This document shows, one piece after another, positions 1-12,100 of a stretch of 64,000 bases of DNA. The notes under the pieces were generated by a model, which searched no databases, was not told where the DNA came from, and worked only from the letters and a program-made list of their open reading frames with translations. The stretch is from Centroberyx gerrardi (Eukaryota; Chordata; Actinopteri; Beryciformes; Berycidae): positions 10,836,905 through 10,900,904 of the forward strand of contig NC_136019.1 in NCBI RefSeq assembly GCF_048128805.1. The letters run 5' to 3'. Both the position numbers and the translations under genes were made by a program. The stretch's first letter is position 1. Every line of letters starts with the position of its first letter.

Positions 1-345
1 GGTACATTTAAGCTACAGCAAGCCATATTTGCCTTAACATATGCTGGAATAAATAATAGTGCATATCATGCAACAGTATTTAGTAAGCAGGAATGCCAGC
101 TGCCCTGTACAACAGTAATGTCACCTTGTTAAACAGGAGTCATGTGACCACTGAACTTTCCCCCACTTTCATCGGGAGGGTGGGGGGTGTCATGAGGACA
201 CGTCCGCCAGACAAGGCATTTTTCCATAACAAGGACAACAAATAAGCTCTGAAATGTTCTACCAAAATCACACAGTGTCTTTTGTCACTAAGCAACGTAG
301 CTAGCTGTAAAATAAACCAGGATACTGACAGAAACGCGAACCTAC

Positions 346-589
346 CTCTGCAGCCTGGCTTGCGTAAAGACGAGCATTCTGGACAGCAACCACGGCCCCG
401 GCTTGACGTTGAGCCCTACAATTCAGACAAGAGGTGACAGGTGCTATGGCATTTTTTGTTAAGGCAAAATGTTACACCTTCATATAGAAAAATAGCTTAA
501 AATGGCTTTACTTACCCAGATAACACGGGCGGAATACGAAGAATAGTGCCGCACAGTGCGGAAGACTGGCTCACTTTACGAAGCAGCAT
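346..589 (-). CDS. acadvl: acadvl, first two coding exons (partial, continues past the left edge)
   Basis: Two minus-strand exons join in frame. Exon 1 (589-516) starts at ATG and encodes MLLRKVSQSS..., rich in Arg/Ser/Leu with no early acidic residue, as in a mitochondrial targeting peptide; it ends at a GG|GTAAGT donor. Exon 2 (415-346) follows a TTGTAG acceptor, contributes 23 codons including ARLYASQAAE, and ends at a GAG|GTAGGT donor. The 48 residues resemble the variable N-terminus of very long-chain acyl-CoA dehydrogenase, the inner-membrane FAD enzyme that starts beta-oxidation of long-chain acyl-CoAs. The name rests on this weakly conserved leader and on the neighbour dvl2, since ACADVL adjoins DVL2 in mammals. 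No catalytic domain is visible. A further exon was not found between 1 and 345, so intron 2 probably extends beyond the window. Another mitochondrial protein remains possible. Confidence 0.62.
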
Positions 590-1006
590 GATTTCTTACG
601 CTGAGTGAAGGAGAAAAAAATACCATAACATTTAAATTGCAGTTTCTATATTCTGTAAAGACTAGATGTCAAATAAACAGCTTACATTGTGTAACGGATG
701 TAAATAGAATAGTGTAGGTTAACGTACTTCAGCTACGTAACGACGTTGAGGTGGCTTGTTTGTTAAGTTGGTTAGTTTTTGCCTCTCGGTGTTTAGGTCC
801 TTGAAGAAAGGCAGGAAATTTCCGTCAAAATATTTAGATTACTTCTACTTAAACTCAATGATGTCAGATTTAAACCACCGAGCTCTACAGATTGTATTCA
901 AATACGTACCCTACGTCCCAGCAGCCGACAGCTCCGCCAAATGACCCAGTAAACCTGAATTTTCTTCTTCGACGACGGGGCCGGATGCTTTCTGACTTCA
1001 CCCCGG

Positions 1007-1026
1007 TGCTTCATGGGATATGTAGT
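1007..1026 (-). promoter_or_regulatory. ZNF143/THAP11-type (Staf, SBS) motif upstream of acadvl
   Basis: On the minus strand the bases read ACTACATATCCCATGAAGCA, close to the vertebrate Staf/ZNF143 site ACTACAnnTCCCAnnATGC that recurs in housekeeping and mitochondrial gene promoters. It lies about 420 bp upstream of the acadvl ATG in the same orientation, so acadvl transcription probably starts between this site and 600. Surrounding sequence (880-1020) has several CpGs. I see no TATA box. Confidence 0.5.
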
Positions 1027-1624
1027 TTTACAATGTATGCCGGCCTCCTAGCACCCCGACAAACTGAAGTGACAGCCAGGTTGGCTCAAACACCCACCAA
1101 GGCCAAATCCAAAAGATATTGGATTAACTGTGAATTTCAGCATTTCCTGTTTACCTTTTTATGATGATTATCATATGAAACAAGCAGTGAAAAGCCTGTC
1201 AAAGGTATGTAATTTGAATAAATAAAATGTGCTAAACTGCGACACCACAACTGACTGAAAATAAATCATAATGCAGAACAGTTTCCAAGCCACAAACCTG
1301 TGATGCCAAACCAATGTGCAGTGTCAGGGGGCAATTAGAAAAGATGGGAAGAGACTTTGAAAAAACCCAGGGTCATATTCTGTTTTCTGGTTCAAAACTG
1401 TTAAATCATATGAAGTCTTATTATCCAGAAATTACTTTAGTGTACAAAGGTATCTGTATCCAAATCCGTGTCTGAGCTAAAGCAAGTCATGGAATACACC
1501 TAGATAACATAACAGATTCATCTTCATTCTCTGGTTGTGGGAGATGTACATGTTCACCAATATTCCTTTAAACCATTCAAAAACATGAATTCTTGAGAGT
1601 CCCCCTTTTGAAATAAATATAAAT

Positions 1625-3116
1625 CAGAATAGTATATAAGTATCAAATTTATTCTCAAATACACAAACAAAGGTGACAATATGAAATCAAAAAATGTGAC
1701 ACTGTCAATGTCATTCTTTTGAAATGTTGACTCTTCATTTAGCACCTTATGGTTCGGTTATACATGATCTATATAGTCACTCATACAAAAATGAAATGGT
1801 TGAATAATGTGAGTCAGTAACATACAATATGCACGGGGAGCTGGGGCATTTGGATCACAGTCACTTAAGATATACATTGTATGCAATCCTAAAGTACCGC
1901 TGTCAGTATCTTCTCTCCCTCACCCTAGTACCTTTAACCCTCCGCAGTCCCATACAGAATAACATGGTACTCTTCACAATAACAGTCATTTGACGACTAG
2001 GCCTAGACAGTGATTACTAAACACAAGTTCGCCCGACATTTTTGGACCTATTTTCTTTCACATTAGAACTCACTATTCTGTATTGTTGCATTTACATGGG
2101 AGTAGTAGATATATACAAAGAAGTTCATTGTAAAACGATGCTGGAACACTAAATCTTCCAAAGTTATTTTGTGTACCCTTAAGAGTGAAAGTGTCTCATA
2201 AAAATGTGAAGAGTAAGGCACTCGATATACTCCTGTGTTGCCAGCAAATCTAGCGAATTGATACAAGTACGTACTTTCATGATGATGTCCATTTCAAAAT
2301 AATAGTGAGTGTGCTGTGATGCCAGCAAATCTGACAAATTGATCCAAACATGTACTTTCAGGATCATATCCTTTTACAAGTACACAGTCAGTGTACTTGG
2401 CACCCTCTAGTGTTAAACTGTGGTCAGTGTGCTTCCTGGTTTGGCAGCTCTGAGATCAGACTATGGCACTGATTTAGGATCTGATTCCTCTCCTTAAAAA
2501 TTACACTTAACAGTTTTGGGGGGACTGCAAATCAGAGTCCTGATCAGCTCTTATAGGCTTTCTACTCCAAATTAGCCAAATACTGTATTGATACTTCATT
2601 GAAAGACCACTGTCGTTCCCCTGACCTAGTCTGCTGTTACAACTCACTCAAGTAAAAAACACACACTGCCCAACAGAAAGAAGTGCAAGAGCCACAAATA
2701 AACCAATACACAGTATGACTGCGGACATGAGGCTGAGCACCAACTTTTAGTTTGCTTACAAGTTACAGACATCAGAAAGCGGGTAGTGTGTTTCTGGTCT
2801 TAGGTTTGAACAGGTGATTGTGTATTCTATAGTTACTTCAAAAAGGGGAAACAACTAGACTTTGTGTACAAATGAGGCAAGACACATTAACTGTGTTAAG
2901 AAATACTTTGATGTTTTCTTATTTTCTCTCTCAATGTTAAACCCTGTTCTCACCAAATTTGTAACAAGCGCCCTCAATCCAATAGGCCCCTTGTGAGCTC
3001 AAAAGCTACCACCAGATACTCATCAAAACAAGTGGAAATCGCACACTAGCTTCACATGAATGGTCACTCACACCAAGACAGACAAAACAAAAACTTCCAG
3101 CCCATTTTCCCTCCGA
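1625..3116 (-). other. dvl2 3' untranslated region and downstream flank
   Basis: This 1.5 kb follows the dvl2 TAG stop and shows no believable coding potential on either strand. The first minus-strand AATAAA I notice downstream of the stop is at 1653-1648, which would give a 3' UTR of about 1.45 kb. The true end could be elsewhere. A two-copy tandem repeat lies within it (2237-2398). Bases 590-1624 contain the acadvl upstream region and otherwise nothing recognisable. Confidence 0.35.
2237..2398. repeat. Two-copy tandem repeat, period about 81 bp
   Basis: The block starting TTGCCAGCAAATCT near 2239 recurs as ATGCCAGCAAATCT near 2320. The following parts match in order with about 25-30% divergence (AATTGATACAAG / AATTGATCCAAA, GTACTTTCATGATGAT / GTACTTTCAGGATCAT). 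The fixed spacing marks an old local duplication in the dvl2 3' region. Chance open frames on the minus strand show the same 27-residue periodicity, but I do not regard them as genes. Confidence 0.6.
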
Positions 3117-6100
3117 CTACATGACATCCACGAAGAACTCGCTGGGGTTGCCCATGGCCAGATGGAAAGACTGGCGCGAGGCAGTCAGCTCTGGGGGTAC
3201 GGAGCCGAGGTCACGGGTGGGCGGGGCTCCGGGAGGGCCTCCTGGGGTGGAGGAGGGGGGCGGGGGTAGGGCCGGGTGCATGGGGGCTGCGGTCAGCTGC
3301 TGGGAGTGGGGAAGAGCGTGAGCGGGTCCCATGGCCGGGTGCGGGTGCTGGGGTACCATCATCACCATCATGGGGTTGTAGGGCAGCGGGATGCCCGGCG
3401 GGTAGGGCGACATGTGGGGCGGCTGGGGCAGGCGGTGGTGATGCGAGCGCTGGGAGGAGGCGTGGCTGTGCTCGCTGGGAGTGGCCGAGCCATGGCCGCG
3501 CCTCAGGCTGCTGCGGGTGGAGTATTCCGATTCGCTGCCGCTGCCAGAGCGAGAGTCAGCCCCTCCCCCTTCTCCGCCGCCACCGCCGGAGGGGGATTTC
3601 TCTCCTCCCCCCACGGTGCTGCCAGGACCTTTACTGTTGCGGCGCCCCTCACTTCTTGTCGACCCGCTGCTTCGGCTCCCTGGGGGCAGAAACACACAGT
3701 TGTAAGACTGGATCTAAACAGGTTTGATCAGAGCAGTTGAGTTGGCTTTGATGTCTAAAACTTGTACCTTGCTCAGTCAAAGAAACAAGAAAAAATCTCA
3801 AAGCAGATCTAAAAATGACTGTCTAGGCTTTAGCGCCACAGGTGGGTGTCTAAACTGATCTAATCACTGTCCATGCTCACCTTCGCTGTGCTGGCTGCCG
3901 GTGCTGCCGGGGGCGTAGCTGTAGCTGGTGAGCTCGTGGTAGGGAGGTGGCTGGCTGGAATAGGGATGTGTAGGGTAGGGCTGGTAGGGGAAGGTGTGCA
4001 TCAGAGGCCACGGGGACGCCCCAGGGAGGGGCAGGGGGGCCAGGGTGTCCTGGTCCGAGGCCCCACTGGAGCCGTCGTTGTCGTTCAGGGACAGGTTGGC
4101 CATGTCTGGGTGAGAGAGAGAGAGAGAGAGAAAGAGAGGGAAGGAGATGAACACAGGAGGGAGAGAAAGACAAAGTTAGAACAGAGAATAGGCTAAGTTA
4201 AGGCTAATGTGCAGTTCACCTCTGTTGAGGAGGAAATGGAAAAGTACCTATACTAAGCAACATTCCTATATGCTTACTTAATATGTAACCTTTGACCCAT
4301 ATTTACACATTAAGTGCCTAAAACTCAAAAATACTGACTGCTTCACCATTATAAGATTAAACTCTAAAGTAACATCTTGTGTGTTTCTCACTGAACTGTG
4401 AGCCTGGAATGTGCAAATGCCCAAATCTCATAGATAACATTGGCAAAATATGAACTTGTTTTCTTCTAGAGGAAGGTGGTCACCTCTTATTACGCATCTC
4501 AAGTGCTAGAACTATAATTATCATTGGTTGTTCAGTCTTGTTCATATGACCTTATACTTTTCGACCAACAGCTTTATTATATTCTATCTGTATTAACATA
4601 ATCATGAATATTCAACACTATAAAACTCTGTGTAATCAACCAGATTTTGAGTTAATTGGCTCCCAACCTGCAGATTGAATAAACGTATCAAACTGAGTTT
4701 TCTTCCACACCTCAACAAGCTGAACAAATAATACTGCTTCTGTAGATAGAATCTACACACTTTTTGATACAGATATATGTACACAAAATGTACTTGTCTT
4801 AAATCTAGAGCATCAGATGACACCATTACATACAGTGACAATAAAGATTTTGTTCCTTGAAATAGCCTCCCTAGACACGCATACATTTACGTCTCACAAG
4901 CTTTTGTACAAAACCAGGAAAGTCAGAATGTAGGAATGTCGGAATGTAAGACAGCCAAGAAAAGTGCCAAAGGCAGACTGTCACTGTCATGAGGATCGAA
5001 CTCACGATATTTTGATCAGGTAATAATCTCTCTAACCAAGCTTCCTGCTGTACAGTTTGTTGACCTTAAGGCTTGCTTTGCTTGTTGGAAAACTGCTTTC
5101 CAGTGATCAGATGTTTGTGGTGGCAGGGGAAGTCTAGTGGTTATAGAAACCTTTCCATAACTTAAACGTCACAGGTTTGACCCGTGCAACAGCCAATGTG
5201 TTGGAAATGTGATTATGCATGACACTCATCCAGATTGCTGCAAGTCTGCCTATGATGTAAATGTTTTTGGTTTTTTTTACTCACAGTTCTCACAGTCGCT
5301 GAAGTCTCCGAAGATGTAGTAGCACTGTTCGGAGAAGGTGATCTTGTTGACGGTGTGTCGGATGAAGCCGGCCTTCAGCAGGTTGCTGGCGTACTTCCTG
5401 GCCTCGCGGCGGTCCTGGAATCCCTCGATGTGATGGTACAGCCACTCCACCACATCTGAGCCTGGAGGGGGATGCAGAGACAACTTAGAATACAAACATG
5501 TACGGGTATATGTGTACACACATACAAAATACAAATAGCCAAGAGCGTCTTCCAAGAGCAAATGCAACAATGTTCCACATACAGATAAACAACAATGTGT
5601 GGTAGGCAGGGCTTAACTCCAGGGCCCAGGACAGTGGAGGGATTACAGTTAAAAAATGTGTATAAATTATACTGTGACTTTATTTCCAACTATACTGGAG
5701 CCTGTATTGAACATCCGCTAGGGGAATTTAAGGAGTGTCATAAATTTTGAGTAGCCTACTTTTCCATTGTGCAGTATCTTGTTTTTTCAGAGTCTGTCTT
5801 ATGTAACAGAGTGGACATAAAAAAATGCAAAACGTTTTTTCCACTTCCAATATTGTGCAAATTACATCATTTTAAAGTAGTACACAGCTACAGAAGGTTG
5901 CACAGAATCAGATTATATAACGCAGGTTAATGTATATAGCTACAGTATGTGCTGTAACCTATAAATATACCTTTTGACAGCATAATACATACAAATTATG
6001 TTTACAGTTCCATCTTAACAGTAGGTAAATCAGTGAAAAGTACTGGCTAGTAGTAAACTCCTTGCCATTTACATTCTTACCACTTTGGAATGCCTAATGA

Positions 6101-9100
6101 CCAGTAAGCTGCTGGATTTACAGTATGTTATGAATGGAATCCAAGTTGCATAAGAAGCCAAAATTTTAATTCAAAAGTACAAAATGGACAGACGTAGTGT
6201 ACACAATTACTCCATGTGATTCACTTGCAGGTGATTTCAATTTAACAGACAACATCTTCAGTCAAAACTGGCACTCACATTTGTACTTTCCCCCACAAGT
6301 CACACGGTTTTAATTCTGGTAACATAATGCCTGCCCTGTAAAGCCCTGCGCGGCACACAGTAGTTCATGAAACTGAAGCGCTTTTATTTCCAAGTCTCCA
6401 CTTTTTAAGTCTTACCGAGGAAAGCGTTGGGGATGGTGATCTTCAGCCACATGCGATCCCTGACTTCCAGGCCCGACTCCGGTGAGGCCATGGCCTTGGC
6501 AACTGACGCCATGTCAGAGTGCAGTGACAGGTTGAAGTCATCAAAACCTGGAGGGAGCGAGAGAGAAAGGAATAGCACATTAGGAAAGTTGAAGAGGGAG
6601 AGGCAGTGAGGTGAAAAGTTAAAGAAATGTAAGAATGATGAGGAGATGAGAGAAGAAGTGGGTGAAAAACAAAGAGGGAAGAGATGGAAGAAGATCAAAG
6701 AAAGGAAGGAGGTAGACATCATTTATCATCAAGTGAAATAAAAGCAGCGACAAGAGCAGAAAGACAGATGTGAAAGGCGAGTCTTGCGCCAAGGTCGCAA
6801 GGAGAGACGGATAGGACTAGACTATAATGGGAAGGAGATACTTTCAAATATTGAATGGCATTCAGGCTTTGAATGCTGACAGATAGACAAAGAAACTAGG
6901 GAAGGTTCACAAATGGAAGATTGATGTAGTTTTGTGAGAGGACTGTATGGATACAAAACAGAGAGTTGAAAATAAAGAGAGACTGAGGAAGAGAGAAGAC
7001 TGAGGTGGATCACAGCACACAGAAAGCGAGAGAGAGATTAGGGAGGCGTAGGGATGGAAGAAGCACTCACGTTCGGTCTCGGTGACGGAGGAGGAGGAGG
7101 TGATGGTGCTGAGGGAGGAGCTGCCTGGGTAGGGAGGGTAGGCCCCAGTCAGAGCCACAGAGTGGCTGACCCACGCTGCTGGGTCAATGGGTCGAATCGG
7201 CTCATCTACACAGCCAGTTCAGGAGAAAAACAATTACAGACCATGACATTGGTGCCAAAAATGACAAATGAATAAACAGAATAGCTGTATTGTCTGAGGC
7301 AAGTAGCAAAAGTGGTTTTGAGGCAGTCCGCTACTTACTGCGAGGCAGAGTGAAGTAGCCCTGAGGAGAAGGGTCCCAGCACTTGGCCACCGTGAGGATG
7401 ATGGGCCTGACCGACACAAGATTAGAATCATCATAATCATCGTTGACCACAAACAAAGCTCTGTGTACAGACGCAAATGCAAATTCTGGGGTGTGATAAT
7501 ATCCAAAGTGCTAAGTCAGAGGCCATCCACTCACCCTGGCTTGTGTACAATCTCCCTCAGTACCCGTACCGCATCGTCGTTGCTCATATTCTCAAAGTTG
7601 ATGTCGTTCACCTTGGTGGGTGAAAGCATAAAAAAACAAAGATTTGAGTTCAGACTGACAGGCTATAGCAGTGAGTTAATGCTTTGAGGTTCAGAGGAGA
7701 TAAGCCATCTAGATCTGTGTTTTCTTTACATTTAGTGGCAGTGGACCCCCACAGCTGGAAAAATGTAAATACAGTGAAAATTCAACAGCTCAGCCCACCC
7801 AAAAAGTATCAATTACAACTGCACAACTGACCCTATATCATGATATAAATATCTAAATAAGAGCCCTTCTTAAGCTAGAAAACATACTGTAACTTTTCCC
7901 GGAATGGGCCTAGGAGGGTCTCTGAACCAAAAATGCTCCGCCAGCGCTTCTACAGGAAACAGTGATCTAGATAGTAATGTGAAAGAAACTTTCAAACATG
8001 GGTGGTCTTCCATTCCATTTAGGATCAAGCAGTTTGCCCTCCTCACCTGCAGCAGCATGTCCCCAGGCTCTATGCGTCCGTCTGCGGCCACGGCTCCTCC
8101 CTTCATAATGGAGCCGATGTAGATGCCTCCATCCCCCCTCTCGTTGCTCTGGCCCACAATGCTGATGCCCAGGAAGTTGTACTTCTCTGTGTTGGTGGGA
8201 GATGAGGGATAGTGTTGAAGCTACACACATTTGTCTAAAAACAAAAACTTTCCAATGGGTGCAATGAATTTCAGTGCAGTATAATGCCTGACTGTGAGTC
8301 TAGGGGACTGAACCCACTGGAATCGACCCAAGTATTGATTTCCAAATTATAAACGTTTGGCAATGTGATATCTCATGATTTCATTTTCTGGGAGACACTC
8401 CCATTCATGGGAGAGGAGATTTTCTGCTCTTTTTGTGTTCCTCAGCACATCCCAGACAGACTGACACTCAAAGAAAAGAAACCCATTAGGAGTGTACTGA
8501 CCCATGTTGAGCGTGACGGTGATGATGTTGAGGGACATTGTGGAGTCTGTCACACTGCTGAAGGACGAAGCCTGGAGTTGAACAACAGGAAAAATTACCA
8601 TATGGGATACACTTACAAACACACTGACATAACTCTAAGCTATTTACAGGAGCCACGATTCTTTCTCAGAGCTAATTACTTAAAGACGAGATGAAATGAA
8701 AAATGCCTTTTTAACCCTTTTAGATCACATCCCCGGTCATACTGTGCACCTATTTAACAATATATGCCAAAAAAAATACCAAAAATCAATTTCATTGTAT
8801 TCTTATATCAAAATTCAATCATGTTTTCTTCCTGTAAAACAAAATATGCCATGTGCTTACGTAAGCATGCCCGTAACTAATTTCAACCAATAATATCATG
8901 ACATCCACCCATCAATCAATCTTCAACTTTTAGCACACAGAGCTAAGAGGCTAAGATTCATTAGTTAGCTAGCTAGCAACAGCATGGTACTTCGGTGTGT
9001 CTTCGGGTGTTATGACACACCCACTTTTCAACGTTCAAATCAAATTCCTCCCAACGTTATGTCCCGCCTGTCTTTCCTGTTTCACTCGGAAATACGTCAC

Positions 9101-12100
9101 GATACGGAAGTTAGATACTCTCGAAATGCCGTTTCATCTCGACTTTAAGTGGCCCCTCACTCTAACCTGAGGATTTGGCCATTTTAAATGGATAATTCAG
9201 TCAAGAACAGCAGAGAGCCAGCAGAGTGCTCAAGCACACAAACACGAAAGATGGAAACATGCAAATTAAATGGGGTTGCATCAAAAACAACATGAGAAAA
9301 TGTAAACCACTCTTCCTTTGCGATACAAAAATATAACTCAACAGTTAGTGTTAGAGGGGCCTGTACTTACCCTCTCCAGACGCGGGGGGCGCTGTTTCCT
9401 GCGTCGGCGGTGGCGTTTGAGAAGCCTGGAGGCTGTGCTCTGCTCTGTTGAGCTGCTGAACCTACAAGTTCAAGGGTCAACAAAGGGTGAAAGGTCAGGA
9501 GAGAAACCTGTAGACTTAAACTTTTAATAGGCTTGCCTCAGTACCTTTCTTTTCGCTTCACTCTGTGTGTTTGGAGCCCACAAAGATTAGCTAAAGGGGA
9601 GCCTAATTAGGGATACTTTAGCGGAGATATTTTTTAGCCAATTTGTATAATCTTTTAACGACAAAACTGGCCAAAACAAAAGCAGCACTGACTTCTGTAC
9701 AAATGTGAAAACAAAATATAGTATATAATAATAAATAAACTAATTATTATTATATAAGTAACTGAGGTGCTATATGAATACATGGATAGCAAACAAATTT
9801 TTGCCAAAAGAAGCAATGCAAATAAGAGAAAACTAAACTCCTAGAAAGTGAAGTGAAACTTACTTATCACAAGTCAGTACAACGCAAACATAGTAAGAAC
9901 TTTCAGCAAGTTTTAATCTTTTGCATTTTTCATGTTGCATTTCGCCCCTGTGGGATGCATGTAACTCTAAGGGACTGAATTGATTAGTAGACCTGCTCCT
10001 CTTTCTCAAAAACAGACTGTCTTCCTCCTTTGAACCCCTCTTTCCTCCATTCATCCCTCTCTCACCTGCTCATGGTGTCGTCGTCCTCAGAGTCGCAGAA
10101 GCTGGTGGTGTCCAGCTCGCTGCTCATCACTGTAGTGGAACTCTCGTAGCCCGCTAGGTGGCGCTCCAGGCGACTCTGGCCATTCATACGCGGACCTGGG
10201 ACACCAGACGATGAGTCAGAGAGACAGAGGGAGGGTATTCATGTTTGCTCATGTCAATGTTTGCCTTTTCCAGCAAGCTTGTTCTATAGAAGACAAGCAT
10301 TCTGCAGAAAGTTGTTCACTTCTCTTCATTCCTTGATTATATCACCAGCTATTCATTGCTTGGAAGTTGGGAGCATGCCAAATCTTGATGGCACACCATC
10401 CTACATGAGAACATGGGACGTTAGCAGAGCATTTCCACAGACACTGCAATCTGTTGATTCTCACCGTGTTGCTCCATGCCCTCTCTGTGCCGGGGCCTCT
10501 CCCTCCTGAAGGAGACTACAGACTCTGTTTCAGTCTGGTCATCCAAGGTCTCCACACTGCCTGCAGCATTGGGACTGTAAAAGAATATTTTAAAGATTTA
10601 AGGAACAAAATTATTTTACTGCACTCATATCAAGTTATAGTGGATGTTCTAACTGAAATTAAATGTTTCAATAACGCCAATATTCAACAATTATTAACTA
10701 TGGAAAATAAAATTGTATTATATGATTATACATAATTAATTCTGAACCTGTGGTAGCTGTACAAATTACATTTTCCCCACCAACCACAGAAGCTAGTGAA
10801 TCCAGAGTTCTAAACAGGTTTAGAATAGAACAGGCTGACTGAATATTATTTTGCCATTTGTCAACTCAAGAGAATGCTAAGAGAATGCTTTTGGCTTGCT
10901 GTCAAGTCCTTTTTGTACAAGATGAATTTTGCATTGGCATACGCCTTTATTGGACTTCCTTCAGAGTGCAATCATGCTCACTTTTTATGATTTTAGTTTT
11001 GTTACAGACACTGTGACTCCAGTTACACTTGTCACTTCAATGCAATTCTTGACATCAGATATTAGGATCGGGGCAAAAATGCCCTCAAAAATTAGGAGTA
11101 CCCTTTTTGCATTCCACCCCAAAATGTATTTGTAGAGTTGTCAAGTATTCATGGGACAATGCGACTCCTGTCCCCAATGGGCAATTGTGGGCAATTTGTG
11201 ACTGAGGGATTGATTCAAGTGTCTTTTGGGGCGAGAAAAATCGGAAAACAACCAAGCCCACAGCTTTAACCAGTAAAAAATGTTGGCACCAAGCAGCCAG
11301 CAATAGAAGAAAATGCCGACCCCACACAAACCGCTCGAGTCAACAAAAAGTACAACAATGAAAATTGTAAAAAACCCAACAATTGAGGGTTGGTAGATGG
11401 ACTGGTTGGGGACAGACAGAGGAGAGAACAGCCTCATCCTCTTCTGCAAGAACTGCCGGCAGTTTCCAGCAGTAGGAGAGAAATGTGGGACATGTGGTAT
11501 ATTCAGATTTAAAATAAAACAAATCTTAATAGTACAAATTGAGTGTTTATATGCCTTTATGCAATGCAAATGCATTATTTCAAAGTTCAATAAAACTGCC
11601 CTGAAAAGGGCCAAAATGCCCCTAAAACTCAGATCAAGAGGCAAATAATGCTGTCTGAAAAAAAAAAAAAAATTTCTCACCCTGGTCCAGACTATGTCAA
11701 ATTCTGACAACAATGCAAACCTCACCATCTTCTACCTGAAAGACCTGACTTGTACGTGTCCAAATCTGTCACTTAATGCCTCCTGACAGGATCAAATAAC
11801 AAAGGCCCCATTAATCTGTCAAGTATAACCAGGGTTTAATGGAAGTTACCACAAAGGGGATCACCCCACTTCCTATAGGGACAGGAAACGTATGACCCAC
11901 TCATGCAAATCCATCGCGCTGGGCCTCGGGCCAAATCGCCTACATCACTTACAAAAATAAACAACAAATATCAAATTCAAATACCTCACATCTCCCTTAT
12001 GGGCCCAGACTGATCCATGACGCAACATGCACATGTCTACCCATCTGATTGAAAACAGTACCCGACACCATAGGAACGGTATGGCATCCTTACATTTCGA

